52,412 nucleotides of DNA from NCBI GenBank assembly GCA_037179335.1, contig JAKZHN010000069.1, forward strand, positions 1 through 52,412, read 5' to 3'. Of this stretch, positions 1 to 11,795 are shown piece by piece. Made by a program: the position numbers and the translations under genes. The DNA comes from Cyclaneusma minus. Taxonomy: Eukaryota > Ascomycota > Leotiomycetes > Marthamycetales > Marthamycetaceae. Within the stretch, counting starts at the first letter, position 1. Every line of letters begins with the position of its first letter. Below the pieces are notes generated by a model. The model had not been told where the DNA came from, did not search any database, and was given only the letters and a program-made list of their open reading frames with translations.

Positions 1-1
1 A

Positions 2-36
<35 letters not shown>

Positions 37-3000
37 ATTAAATTAAAATTTTAAAGGCTTATATATAATATTATTATAACAATAAAAAAATAAATTAGAC
101 AATTTAATTAATTATAATACAATTTGCTTATAATGGTATAATTCTTTTTTAATAATATATAAATATTATTTATAAATTAGAATTAATTTTTTTATATAAT
201 TTATAAAAATAAATAATATAAAAAATATAATATAGCTAATATACGCTATTATAAAAATTATAAAAATATTATTAATAAACATATAAAGTAATATATAAAA
301 AGATATAGGGCTATAAATTTTAATAAAAGAATTGAATTTTTTTATTTATTAAAATTATACGCTTTAAGGCTACAAAGCTAGCAAAAAGATATATAGGCCT
401 TTTTTCTATTATTAAAAAAATAAAAGCCTAAGCCTATTATTTAAAATTTTAATTTTAATTTTAATTAAAAAAACTATATAATATTTCTTACATTAGCCCT
501 TTAAAATTTATTAAAATATCCCAAAATAATATATATAAATTATATTTTGCAAATTTTTAAATTTTTAAAAATAATTAAAAATTAAAAATTAAAAAAAATA
601 ATAATATATAAAACATAAAAATGGTTAATTTATATTTTATATATATTAAAAAGGCTAAAGCTAAAATTAAAATTAAATATTAAATTAGAAAAACCTTAAA
701 ACTATCCCAATAATTTTAATCAAATTTATTAAAAAAACACCAAAATTAAATTATAATAATAGCGGAAAAATTATTAAAAAAGCGCAAGCATTAAAAGAAA
801 ATGCTAAAAAACCACTCCTAGCCTTATATTTAAATAAAAAATGCCTAATTATATATAATATTAAATAAAAATAAAAATAAAAGTATTTAAAATATAAAAA
901 TATATATTTAATTATTTTTTTATATTTTAAATTAAATTAAATTAAATTGAATTTTATAAAAAAATAAATTTTATAAAAAATTTAATTAAAAAATTAAAAA
1001 TTAAATAATAAGTTTAATTTAATCAAAAATTATAAAATGCGCAAATAAAAATTGTAAATTTTATATGTTATATAAAATAAATTTAATTAGATATACGCCG
1101 AAAAATAATCAAAAATAATATCAAGTAATATTATATATTATATATTATATATATTAAAATATAAATTGCAAAAATAATTTTAATTAAAGTTATTATTGCA
1201 ATGATAATATTTTTAAATATGTTATATATTTTATATTTTTTAAAAAAAAACTAAAGCGGAAAAAAAATTCGGCAGCCTTTATATTATTTTTTAATTAAAT
1301 TAATTTATTATTATAATTAATATATTGGTTTTTTTTAAAAAAAATATAATAATAGCAATAAAATATAAAAATATTATGAATTATATTAAATAAGGAAATT
1401 TAAGCAGCGAAAATTTGCAAAACAATAAATTGATTAGCAAAAACAATATATATATATATATAAGCTTATTATGTAATAAAGAGAATTATAGTTATTATAA
1501 TAATAATTATATTTAAAATTATTTATAATTTAATTATAAATCTTAAGGACTTTGCAAAAAAGATTTAAATAAAAGCTTTGCATATAACAAGCGTAAATAT
1601 AAATTTAAAATGCAAATGCGCGCTTAATAAAAATGCAAATTTAAATTTTATAATAAAAATGCAAATTTAATACCATTATTATAATTATAATTAAAATACC
1701 TATTATATAAGGCTTAAAATAAGCCGCCGCTAAAATTCTATATTTTATAATTAAAAGTATTAAAAGCTATAATATTAAAATTAAAAAAAAAGGCTTAATT
1801 TCCGCTAAAAAAACGCATGTTAAAAAATCCGTATAAAGCAATAATAAAAAAAAGCCTAATAAAAATAGGAAAACCGGCTTTATATAAATAAAACTTTAAT
1901 AAAGCCCAATACAATTATTATAATAAACAAAATATTAAAAAGAAAAAAAGATTTAAAATTTATTAAAAAATAAAACAAAAATTAAAGATTAAAAATTAAT
2001 ATATTATTATTGCAAAAACGCATAATATGCATATAAAAAAAATTAAAACCAATTATTTAAAACAAGCCGCCATTATATTAATTTTCCGGCATTTATAAAA
2101 AAAGCATGCGCAAAAGCGGAAAAAATATATATAAGCTAATAAAAACAATAAAATTTTAATAAATTTTAATATAAAAAAATAAAAATTGGAATAATAATAA
2201 AAATTAAATAAAAATATAAAATTAATTAATAATAAATAATATAAGCTATATATTAAAAAAAATTAAAAAAAGATTAAAAAAAATTATTAATAATAATAAA
2301 CCAATAAAAGCCTATTAATTTATACGGCTAAAATAAAAAGCCATAATTAATAATTAAAGCCAAATATTAAATTACCAAAAAATAAAAATCCGTATTTAAA
2401 AGCTTTAAAGCCCAAAGCTATAAAAAAGGGGGTAATTATTATATAAAATAAAAAAAATGCTTTGCGAATATTTTATAAAATATATATGCTAAAAGTGCGC
2501 AAGAAAAAATCATTGCTTATTAAAAAAGCTAAGCAAGACTTTTAGCGTACAATATTTAAGCGCTGCCATTCTTATTTAAAAAGGGCAGCGGCTATTTTTT
2601 ATAGCTAAGGAATACGTATAACGCACCCCATTCGCCAATTTATTTTTAATTATTATAATAATTAATTAATATTATCGATTTTTTTAAATTTCCATTAAAA
2701 TTCTTTTTTTAAAAGCTAAAAAAAATTAATTAGATTTTTTATTAAAAGCTTTCTAAATTGCGCTATTCTTACTTATATTTACAAATTATTAAATACCTTA
2801 GCAAAATTAAATCGCTATATTAAATCCGGAATTTTTTTTATTTGCAAATATATACCCAATTATTATTGCTACCAAAGCAAATAATTCCAAGCCACCAATT
2901 AATTATAATATTGGCTTTGCCAAGCCTTGCTCTTTTTCTATATTTAACGTTTTTATAGCTTTATTTTCGAATTTTTATATTCTAAAAAAATTATTAATAA

Positions 3001-4230
3001 TATAGGCTTTGCGCGCGCTACGCAATTTTTTTTATAAAATACGCATTAATTCTTATTTTTACAGCTATTAATTATATTAAACGCTTAAATGCATTTCCCG
3101 CAAATTCCGCAAATTAAGATTAATAATTTATTATATTTTTAACGCATTAATTGCTTTATGCAAATTTTATAAATTAAATAAGAATTTTAAACCAAATTTA
3201 ATTAAAATAGCATTAATTAAATTTATATATACCGGTAGCTTATTAATTTATTAAATACCTTTTAATTAAATCCCGATTTATTTAAATTTAAATATTAAAG
3301 GCTATTATATATGCTATTTTTTATATTAAAATAGCTATTAATAATTTAAAGCCTATATAAAGTTTTTTATAATGGCATTATATTGCAAGCTTTGCAAAAA
3401 AAAAAAAAAAGCGAATATATAATCTTTTTTTAAAAAAAAATTATTAGTAAAGCTAATGCATAATATAGCAATAGCCAAATTTTTATTACTAGGCTTTTTA
3501 ATAAAAAAATTAAAAACAATTGCTTATATACCAAATATTTAAAATTCGAAAAAATTTCGATTTTAATTATAATAGCATTCAAATGCAAATTTATTTTGCA
3601 ATTTTTAATTAATAGAAAAATTGGTAATAAAAGCCATTTAAATTTTGCCTTATTTATTAAGCATTATCTTTTTTATATAATTTAAATATATAATAAAATG
3701 TTAGAAAATACCCGCAATTATTTAAAATCAAGCAAAAAAATACTCGAGATTTTTATTTATATAAATAATAGCGCTATTTATAAATTTAAAATTGCAATAA
3801 CTATTATTAAAGCGGCTGGTCTAAAAATTTTCAAGTATTTTTTAAATTTTTTAAATTTTAATATAATTAAAAAAATTTAATCCGTATTTAAATAGCTGGT
3901 TTATATTAAATATTATTGCACCAAATAAAGAAAAACCAATTTAATTACTGCGCTTAATTATATTTAAAATAATTTAAATTAGGATTTAATTCATAATTAT
4001 ATTAAAAATATCTTTTAAAAATGCCTTAATATAATATTGGCTAATAGCAAATATATTTAATAATAGATTATATTAAGCGTGGCTAAAATGCCTGTATTTT
4101 CTCCAGTTTTAATTGCTTTAGCTTATTTCTACTCCCAAATTTAAATTTAAATAAATTAGCTTTTTACGTTGCCTTGCCAATTTAAGCCTATTATGCCCCG
4201 CTTTCGTAAGCTGAAACCTTAATTTACCAC
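1..4230. repeat. AT-rich RIP-degraded block, no gene recognised
   Basis: The block is almost entirely A and T, with TpA-rich runs and stops in all frames, and it opens with a short ATAA/AAAT microsatellite (1-38). Base composition returns to normal near 4,230. The only long open frames are AT-coded peptides rich in I, K, N, F and Y, which is what chance gives at this composition. I could not recognise a reverse transcriptase, transposase or LTR here. It resembles the better resolved block at 19-36.8 kb and is probably RIP-mutated repeat sequence cut by the window edge. Confidence 0.7.
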
Positions 4231-4264
4231 AGCAACACCCAAAAAATCCACTTAAAAGCGACCG

Positions 4265-4355
4265 GGGGGCAGCCTTCGAATGGCCACCTCCTGTACTTCA
4301 GTTTTCTATCGCCGTGGGGCAGACTTAGCATGGCCAGCACCTGTACCTCTGGTCT
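4265..4355. repeat. Two-copy imperfect duplication at the AT/GC boundary
   Basis: A stretch running GGGGCAG, ATGGCCA and CCTGTAC occurs twice about 51 bp apart, at about 4,265 and 4,315, with scattered differences. It lies just outside the AT-rich block and upstream of no recognised gene. Function unknown. Confidence 0.45.
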
Positions 4356-4490
4356 TGTCTAAGTCTAAGCCGCACATCTTTTCTAATGTCCAATGCTTCC
4401 CAAAATCTACATTTTCTTTCCGTTTCTTCCATCTAATAACTCCATCACAAGCCCACTCTCTTCCAAGCATTGTTCCCTTCCATCAACGCC

Positions 4491-5352
4491 TTAGATGGTC
4501 GGCTCATCCCCCTTAATCGGCACCAAATCACCTGCTCCCCTGAAGGTCTCCAAGATGTGCGCCTGCTCGTGCAACAGATGCCTATCCGTCTGAATGCCAA
4601 TCTTTGCCAATCCCCTCCATCTCTCCATATCCTCAGGGTTGCGCTTGTCGCCGTGGGCCTCGGCTGCGTTCTCCCAGTGGCCCTTGGAGAAGCCGAGCAT
4701 CGTGGTGATGCGCTTTTGGGGGATGTCGTAGACGAGGGAGACGATGGTGCCGGTTTCTGGGATGTGTGAGCTTGGGAGTGATAGAAGGGGGTGGGGGAAG
4801 AGAGATTGGAAAATGAAGGGGTGGAGAGAAGAGCGGGGAAGGGCGAGGAGAGAACGATAAAAGAGGCATACCTTCGAGCCAGTTGCATTGCCAGAGCTCG
4901 CCGGGACGGATGCATTGGAAGGTGACAGTCTGGTAGTTGAGGCGACCCTTCATGGGACCGCCGTGGATGGCGTAGACGATGCGGGTATCCGAGAAAAACC
5001 ACCTTCATGTCATTTTGTCAGCCAAATTTCTTCTGTGAGTCTCTTTCGCTGGCCACAAAGCTCCGGAAATCTGCAAATCACCGCTCAGGTCACGTGACGA
5101 CGTCACGGTTTCTTAGAAAAGATAAAGAGGCCTGATGTGACGAGATCTGGAAGATGAAGGGCACAGAAAAGCCAAAGAAAAGGATGGACAAGCAGTAAAA
5201 GTCAGAACACAATGGATTCGCAGAACTCACATCTCATATCTCCATTTCTCAGGGTTGCCATTCTCATCATGCGCATCGTAGTCGTACAAAAGATGCAAAT
5301 CGCGAATATCCTTATCAAAGGCAGCCTGAACCTCCGGAGTCATGTAACCCAT
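4491..5352 (-). CDS. Phenolic acid decarboxylase, three exons
   Basis: The enzyme removes the carboxyl group from p-coumaric, ferulic or caffeic acid to give vinylphenols, in the cytosol and without a cofactor. Exons, 5' to 3' on the minus strand, are 5352-5231, 5002-4872 and 4756-4491. All junctions are GT..AG and the product is 172 residues, close to the family size. The bacterial active-site pattern is visible: Tyr-x-Tyr at residues 23 and 25, Gly-Arg at 60-61 and W-x-E-x-T-G with Glu84. These correspond to the catalytic Tyr pair, Arg and Glu known for PadC-type enzymes. The start was taken at the first in-frame ATG; Met4 is an alternative. The neighbour upstream on the same strand is an FAD monooxygenase, which suits handling of plant phenolics. 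The frame looks intact. Confidence 0.88.
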
Positions 5353-6245
5353 CTTGACGAGAAATTTTCGATCTCAAATAAATATCGATGTCCAAGAAGT
5401 CGAAGTTCGGGAATAAAGAGAGGATGAGAGGTACTTAAGAAAGGGGCACATGGAGAGGTACTTTGACTTTTATACATTTGATACACCGGGATGCGGCTGA
5501 CTCGGTAACTCCCACCGTGCCACCGCCTTAAACTCTCTCGGGAGACGACCATGGACCTCGCCGAAGCTAGGCACGGCTTTTCTCGGCATTTGGTTAGTTT
5601 GACACGGCGGCCGAGGGACCGCTGGATTTCTGAGTTTCGCTGCATGAAATGGCTTCGGCAATTTTTGGTGCGGTCGGTGTGTGTTGGTTGGTTTGACTTG
5701 GGGTTTTCTTGCCTCCCTGGAATGGCAACCCGATATAGGGGTCTGCGGCGGTGAGCGAAAATGCATAGAACTTCGATGTGCCTATCGTGAGATTCGATGC
5801 AGATGCAGATTGATGAGGGGTTGTGTTTTAGATGGAACAGCTGGACCCACCGTCGGCTCCGGCGAGCTGGCGATGCTCCACTGTTTTGTAGGAGCCGAGG
5901 AGATCTCAGATCAGACAACCTGCACGAACACTCGCTGGAACGACGAACGTGGAGGCACATCAAGGCGCCGATGACACCAGACATGTATTTTCCGGGAGAT
6001 GGCAACAAACTAGGTAGATGTGAATTAAGCGTTGCTGCCTCAGTCTCGACACCGAAAAACAAAAGGGACAAGAGACATAGCCCCGGCATCAAGATCCCAG
6101 GTATCCAATCCCTTTCCATCAATAATCGATCTCATCACATCAAAAGCTCAGCAGTAGTGGCATTGTCGAAAACTCTCAAAGTCTACCGAGGACCTCGCCC
6201 TGGAAATCCGTCATTCCGAGAAGGCATGCTTCCAGAGCAACACGC
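5353..6245. other. Intergenic, presumed promoter of the decarboxylase gene
   Basis: Between the FAD monooxygenase stop and the decarboxylase start. Open frames occur on both strands but they overlap one another, have biased composition and resemble no family I know. I see no RNA gene or repeat. Confidence 0.5.
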
Positions 6246-7697
6246 TCAAGCAGCAGCCTGCTTCGCCTCATAAGCCGGCCGCAATCCCCGCTCATAGACG
6301 TGAGTTTCCGAATACCTATCCAACCGATGCGCCCCCCTCCCATCCTCACAACTCGCCTTAACCTCCGCCGCAGTCCTCGGGATCATCTCCTCATAAGCAT
6401 CCGCAGCCTCCTTCAACTCCTTATCTCCCGCCTTCACTTCTCTCAGTTGTTCAACCAATCTGTGCACATCAAGTTTACAATTATTCAGCCCCTGGCCCCT
6501 GAACGGAGGCATAGGATGCGCCGCATCGCCAATAAGAGTCGCACTACCCCAGTGATTATCCCATCCCTTCGGAACGAAGAATGAAAGTCCGCCGTGCGAG
6601 AATTTCGCATCGTCAGGAAGCCAAAGCAATATGGTCTTGAACGGCTCCGCAAGCTTCTCAGCTTCGTCTCTGATCTTTTGCAACAACGCTTTGTCCCCCA
6701 AACCCTCTTCGCCGACATTCCAGGTGCTAAACAATATCATAAACTCCCAATTCTCCGGTTTCTCGGCATCAGAAGCATCCAAGACACCGATGAAATTGAA
6801 TCGATCGAACTGGGATATGGTGATGAAGTGTTGCGGGTCGATTGAGCGGATCAGGAGTGCTTTGGAAGCGTCGTGGAAACGGAGTTGCACGCTGTGCATC
6901 ATGGTACCTACGGGTTTGGCTTGACCAGCGGCTCCGAGAAGTGCGGTTCGGACGGCGGAATGGGGACCGTCTGCTCCTAAGATCATGCTGCCGGTGCTCG
7001 AGGATCCGTCTTTGAAGTGGGCGGTGACTGTGTTGTCGTCGCCATATACGACATCCATGAGTTTCTTCCCATACTGATTTTTGCAAACATCAGCCAGAGT
7101 GATTAGATGGATTTTGGGGGGTGGTTTACCTGAATGTCTATGCCCTGGCTGACATACTCTCGCATTTTCCGACGGCTCCAGCGGCGAGCGCCTCCGGAGG
7201 AAAACTGGTGGTGTATCTCTCCTGTTTGCGCGTTGTAGATCTTGAATTGATGGTCGGTAGAAGGCATGTAGCCGGGGACACATTGGACTTCGCTGAGATG
7301 ATTCCAGAGGTGTTCTGGAAGACAGTACTGGAGTGAAGGCAGACCCCAATGGATGCCGAAAGACCAGTCACGTCCACTGCGTTGATGTAACGCGGCGCTC
7401 TCTGCTTCCTCGTATATGCTGTATGAAATGCCGTGCTATCATGGGTGTCAGAAGGGAGAGTCGGTATAGTGCGAGAAGTTACATGAGATGACTTGAAAAG
7501 CATAATTGAATCTGCGTGCTGACTTGAAGCTGGGGTTTTCGAAGAGATTGAACCTATGTACCTTCTTGAAAGCCTGAGCAGCGAGAAGTCCAGTTACACC
7601 TATGGGCCTTCTGTTAGCCACTTCTAATCATCTCGACAGAGGACTTCCAGGACGCTTTACCGGATCCAATGATTAGAACATGGGGATCAGAAGGCAT
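6246..7697 (-). CDS. FAD-dependent monooxygenase (salicylate hydroxylase-like)
   Basis: A flavoprotein hydroxylase of the PHBH/salicylate-hydroxylase fold that would use FAD, NAD(P)H and O2 on an aromatic or related substrate. Exons are 7697-7661, 7599-7562, 7435-7130 and 7073-6246, giving 402 residues, normal for the family. The N-terminal Rossmann GSGVTG lies at residues 11-16 just after a hydrophobic beta strand. The GADG (DG) motif follows near residue 161. The FAD ribityl-binding GDAAHP lies at about 309-314, followed by PFRGQGLNN. There is no signal peptide or membrane anchor. It shares its upstream region with the questin-oxidase-like gene, which starts 1.3 kb away on the other strand. 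The substrate cannot be read from the sequence; sitting beside a phenolic acid decarboxylase suggests an aromatic substrate (inference). Confidence 0.85.
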
Positions 7698-8351
7698 GTT
7701 GGCGTTTCACGGTTGCCAATGATATTGGTATCCTGATGACTAGATCTTGCAAGCTGACGGAGACAGCAACGAGTTCGAAGTCGAAAGGGGGTAGGTACTC
7801 AAGAATGATTCGAGTCGAACTATTTCAAAGGAACGGGGGGGAATGAAGAGCAACTTATATTTTCATATCTGTTACGTCGCAAACTTCTATATTCCGTGTA
7901 GATCAGTCGACGATAGAGGCGTGATGTTTCAACGTCGCCACCCCTCAGTTGTCCTACCCCAGATGCTGGTGACGGTCGACCAGTCGGATTTTAACGGACT
8001 CTGCACCACGAAATACCCGTGCAGAACCAGAAAGCAGATCAGCATGGACGATTTGGGGTTTTAACCGCTGATGGTCTTATCGGCGGTTAAACTCCCAATT
8101 AGCTTGCATGGAAATGGAGTTACAGAAGTCTAGTGCCGACGATCAGGGTAATTCCCGCTTCCCAAGGAGCATATATAGTTCAGGCAAGCATTGTAAACAA
8201 GAAAATCAATACATGTAATGGTGACCCCAATACTCGGTAACAGGAAACGAAGGGGAAAATCACACGGAAATATTATTATAAAGATGGAACGGAAAGGATA
8301 GAAAACATGGGAGTTGTTCGATTTCGATATTCAACCATGGACCGGACGAGG

Positions 8352-8378
8352 AGTCCGAAAAGTCCGAAAAGTCCGAAA
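8352..8378. repeat. 9-bp tandem repeat, three units
   Basis: AGTCCGAAA is repeated exactly three times and is followed at about 8,381-8,394 by the reverse complement (CTTTTCGG). The motif resembles the AGTCYGAA core of the MITE termini found nearby. Confidence 0.6.
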
Positions 8379-8510
8379 GGCCGACACTTTTCGGTACTGT
8401 GAGTGAAGAGGTACCGATTCCCCACGGGCAAGATCTTGAAGCTTCAACTCCTTTGATCCCTTCCCCATGTGATGGGGGACAACATATGAGAGCATACCCG
8501 TACTTACATA

Positions 8511-8672
8511 CAGTCATGCGACAAAAGTCTGAACCCCCCTTCATTCTTCAATATTTAAAATATTCGCAGTAATTGGGAATATTCCCAGTAATTGGAAATA
8601 TTCCCAGTGATTGGGAATATGCCAAGTAATTGGAAATATCCCCAATGATTGTGAATATTGTAAAGATTTCAA
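8511..8672. mobile_element. Decayed MITE copy, 5' end plus 19-bp array
   Basis: TA is followed by CAGT at 8,511 and then AAAAGTCTGAA (8,523-8,533), matching the terminal inverted repeat of the complete MITE at 10,328-10,568. Five 19-bp units follow (8,559-8,653, consensus AATATTCCCAGTAATTGGR), then a decayed sixth. I could not find the 3' terminus, so the copy looks truncated. Confidence 0.6.
8559..8653. repeat. 19-bp tandem array, five units
   Basis: Units start at 8,559, 8,578, 8,597, 8,616 and 8,635, each exactly 19 bp. Consensus is AATATTCCCAGTAATTGGR with one to five differences per unit. Confidence 0.9.
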
Positions 8673-8991
8673 TACATCTCCTGCTGTGTGCAGTAGCTTG
8701 CAGGTTGGACCGTCAAAGCCTTCGTCTCTTGCTGCTCTGTAGGCAGGCGCGGCTACCACAAGTTGCTGTTGACGGGTGAAGATCAAAACATCGTCACTCT
8801 GCAGTTCTGCTCCCATTCATGTTCTCGTCCACCTGTCAGCACCATCCCCACCGCTTACTCTGACGTCACCGCCTGCTCATTCTCAACATTTCCATCTTCG
8901 ATTATCCAGATTCTGGAATCGCATTCTTCAAATCCGCGTCACTGTGACAAGCGGGGGTTTTTTTGTTGGGTTGATTGGTCGGTCAGTGAGC

Positions 8992-8998
8992 TATATAG
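8992..8998 (+). promoter_or_regulatory. TATA-like box of the questin-oxidase-like gene
   Basis: TATATAG lies about 35-40 bp before the preferred ATG at 9,032. If it is the TATA box, the 5' leader is very short; an ATG at 9,110 would give a more usual leader. Confidence 0.4.
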
Positions 8999-9031
8999 GC
9001 CCGCGCTCAAGTGCGAGACACGAGAATCAAA

Positions 9032-11164
9032 ATGCCACACTACACACCTCCTCGAAAAGAACCATCATTTGAAGCAGCATATCCACCACTTGGAAGTCAA
9101 AGATCAACAATGGCTGCTGCTACTGCTGAATTGGGTGCCCAGCTGCTTGAGCGGTTCAACATTGGACAAGAGACTGCTGGTCCTAACAAGATCGTCCTGG
9201 GTGTTGATCAGACTGGCCTGGTGAAATACAAACCCCAGACTCACGAGACCGCCGCGAGGACTTCCGAGTTGTTGACCATGAACCACAAGGTAGGCTTATA
9301 TCTCGAGCACTCTGGGGCCTTTCATCAATCCAACTGTTCAAACTGCTTACACGGTAGCTACTACTATAGGACCATCACATCTTCTTCAATGAAAATCGTT
9401 TCCACAATCACATTTCCCACAACCTCCTCACCCTCTACGGCCTCGGAGCCCCAACCTCCGTGATCGAATCCCGCTACAAAGACAACAAATACTTCCAAAA
9501 GCCCATGGTCCCCGCCGGCGTCAGGGAAATCGACAACCTCAGCAACCCAGAAGACTTCAAGTCCCATCTTGGTGAAGGAGCTTGGTACCACAACTATCTC
9601 CGATTCTTCGAAATTCAGATAGCAAATGTCGGCTACCAAAACGTTGTGAACGAATTCCTATTCTCCAAAACCCCAGAAGCAGACGGTCTGCTGTGTCGAA
9701 TGTTCGCCGGTGCTCTGCATCCTATCATCCACCTCGGCTTCGGCATCGAGTTCGAGCAGCCTGCTATCGTGGCCGAAGCGCTTGCCATGGCCGCTGTCCA
9801 CGATGATTGGATTGGAAGCTACTTGCTCTCCGCCGAGAAATCGGCCCCGGGTTACCAAGGTCCTACGAAGACGATTCCGCAATTGCTTGAAGATATCCAG
9901 AATGATAAGAAACTACGCACGGCTGCTCAGTGGAATGATGCTAACCAAACCAGACTCCGTGATGGCGTTATGAAAAGAGCAGGAGATGAGATGATTATCA
10001 TTGCTGCGAGGTGGGAGTGCCCGGATTTGAAGGTAGAGGAGAAGACTGTGGAGATGATCAATGCGGCTGTCTATATGGCTGCTGCTGCACAACATCCTCC
10101 CAATGAAGTCAAGTTTGATTTCCAGCTGCTGTGAGTCTTTCAATCTTTTGCAAGGCACTTTCTGGATGAGGGATCCCGAGACACCAAAAGTACCCCTGGG
10201 ATCAACATTCAGCATTCACTCGTGACTTCGTCTAGCGTCATTCCAACAACTTGAGTCATTCTCTACGAAAATTCATCCCCGAACAACTCGGATGGATGCT
10301 GATTGTTTCGATCCGAAGGAGCATCTACAGTGGGTGGAAAAAAGTCTGAATACGGCATACAGTCTCCGCTGAATTGTGAATATTCCAAATAACCAGGAAC
10401 ATTTCCAGTAATTAGGAATATTCCAGGTATTTTGAAATATTCCAGGTATTTTGGATTATTTCAAGTAATCTGGGAAATTCCAAGTTATTGAGGATACTCC
10501 TGGTTATTTGGGATAATTACAATTATTCGGAGACTGTAGAACGTATTCAGACTTTTTTCCTCCCACTGTAGTGGTGCCGCGAGACATCTATCGCTCCTTT
10601 ACACCCCCTTCCAGTCATCTCATCCCCCTCCATCTTTCAACCCCTTTACTAACCCACCTCCTTACCAGCCACCTCGTCACCGCCTCCACCTTCTGGACCT
10701 GTTTTGCCCGCCAAGACTGGATCTCCGGCCCCTCCAAATCGCGTCTCCTCCGCTTCAAAGTCTACACCGACCTCGCCATCTACGCCTCGCGCGGCGCCCC
10801 CCTTCTCGACCTCACCGAAATCGTGCAATACATCCCCAAAGACATGGAAAAAGGATCTTCCGAATGGCCCGGCATTTTCAACCGCTTAATCGAGCAAATG
10901 GACGACGGGCACGCCATCAAGCTAGCAAGAAGTGTTAAGCATGCGGAGGAGGTAAGCAAGGATTGGGAGGCTGCGGAGTGGTGCAAGGTGAAGGCGTGGA
11001 TGTTTTTGAAGGTTGGAGAGATGGTGGCCGATAGTGTGGAGGGGATTGAGAGTAGAGATCAGAAGTGGGTTTTGGGGGCGGGCTTTGAGGAGGCGTGGGA
11101 GGGGGTGCCGGAGAGGCCGAAGGTGGATGCTAATAGTCGGGTGGCGAATGGAAGTTTGGGATGA
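9032..11164 (+). CDS. Questin oxidase-like protein (AflY family), MITE in intron 2
   Basis: The sequence matches the questin-oxidase-like family (PF14027). Its known members carry out Baeyer-Villiger-type ring-opening oxidations of anthraquinones and xanthones in fungal secondary metabolism. Exons are 9032-9289, 9370-10130 and 10669-11164, giving 504 residues. Landmarks are HHIFFNENRFHNH near residue 88, HNYLRFFE, GALHPIIHLGFGIEF, and DFQLLHLVTAST spanning the last junction. Intron 2 is 538 bp (10131-10668), with donor GTGAGT and a clear CTAAC branch site before CCTTACCAG. It contains a complete 241-bp MITE, so splicing may still restore the frame. The start at 9032 has a CAAAATG context; Met at 9110 is possible. 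The function is inferred from family only. Confidence 0.8.
10326..10570. mobile_element. Complete MITE with 41-bp TIRs and TA target duplication
   Basis: The element spans 10,328-10,568 (241 bp) and is flanked by TA at 10,326-10,327 and 10,569-10,570. The two ends are 41-bp inverted repeats agreeing at 37 of 41 positions. Both ends begin CAGTGGG and share AAAAAAGTCTGAATACG. The TA target and CAGT terminus fit non-autonomous Tc1/mariner/pogo-type elements. Between the ends are eight 19-bp tandem units. No coding capacity. Confidence 0.9.
10379..10530. repeat. 19-bp tandem array, eight units, inside the MITE
   Basis: Eight consecutive 19-bp units, for example AATATTCCAGGTATTTTGG, fill the MITE interior with no spacer. 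The last unit runs into the 3' terminal repeat. The units differ from one another at several positions, but the register never slips. Confidence 0.9.
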
Positions 11165-11795
11165 GGGGACTAGGAATTGGGCTGTATTGGCTTGCTTGGG
11201 AAGGGTGAGCCATCAGCCGACCGGACTGTGTATTATTAGGGATGGAAGATGAGGAGGTCCGGATTGTACTTCTATCGAATATCGGAGGGCGGAAGGGCAA
11301 AGAATCGAAGCATTCGTACGATAACTCCTGCGCAGGAAGTGTTCATCTTGCTACGGGTTTTGATATGGTTGTGGCGTTCTGGTAACCGAGCTGCTAGGGT
11401 AGGTCATCTGATCAAGTTCGCGTCTATCCAGTTTATCGTATGTTCTACTCCACATCATCCGAGTTCGCTGACGCTAAGCCTTAAGCCCGTCCCTTAAATC
11501 CAGCTATTGCTCTTTCCCCGTCGTACCACGACGATAGTACAGCGGGAGGAAAACAGTCTGAATACGGTTTACAGTCTCCGAATAATTCGGACTTTTTTCC
11601 ACCCCTTGTAACCGGGGAGACGCGCTTTCTACAAACTATGAATGGGGAGCAGATCACCGGACCTCTGCTCGTAAGAACATGATTCTCTAACCTAGTTTGT
11701 GTCACCGCATATTTGGGACTCTGTCCAACTAGAACGTTCGGTGAAATCGAAGCAGGAGGACCATTGAGTTCCCCTTGCCGAGTTGATTTCTCACA
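11165..11795. other. Intergenic region with a short MITE derivative
   Basis: Between the questin-oxidase-like stop and the reductase relic. Apart from the 69-bp element at 11,540-11,608 I see no gene or RNA. Confidence 0.5.
11538..11610. mobile_element. 69-bp MITE derivative, ends only
   Basis: TA-flanked (11,538-11,539 and 11,609-11,610). The left 41 bp match the terminal repeat of the 10,328 MITE at most positions and the right end is a shortened inverted copy (ATTCGGACTTTTTTCC). The 19-bp array is absent, so this is an internally deleted sibling. Confidence 0.8.

Larger units (their letters stand above)
7698..9031. other. Divergent intergenic region with repeat relics
   Basis: It separates the FAD monooxygenase start from the questin-oxidase-like start. 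It holds an inverted repeat around 8,062-8,092 (TTTAACCGC and its complement), three exact 9-bp units AGTCCGAAA at 8,352-8,378, and a decayed MITE 5' end with a 19-bp array (8,511-8,672). No convincing gene is present. Confidence 0.5.
10131..10668 (+). other. Unusually long intron carrying a MITE
   Basis: The donor GTGAGT is at 10,131, the branch-like CTAAC at about 10,648-10,652 and the acceptor ends at 10,668. Joining the flanks keeps the questin-oxidase reading frame. Other introns in this window are mostly 48-110 bp. Removing the 241-bp MITE and one TA still leaves about 295 bp. Confidence 0.75.

Noticed and set aside
1..38. Possible telomere-like repeat at the start
   Set aside because: The unit is ATAA/AAAT, not the fungal TTAGGG type; it is a simple microsatellite in AT-rich DNA.
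3698..3880. 60-residue open frame in the first AT-rich block
   Set aside because: Composition is only I, K, N, F and L from AT codons; no motif.
5340..6122. 260-residue minus-strand open frame
   Set aside because: It overlaps the first exon and promoter of the decarboxylase in a different frame and resembles nothing known.
8559..8653. CRISPR-like array
   Set aside because: Units abut directly without spacers and the genome is eukaryotic; it is a tandem minisatellite.
10571..10668. Start of a separate gene at 10,571
   Set aside because: The frame upstream of 10,669 is low-complexity Leu/Ser/Pro, while sequence from 10,669 continues the questin-oxidase protein after a branch site and acceptor; it is an exon, not a new gene.
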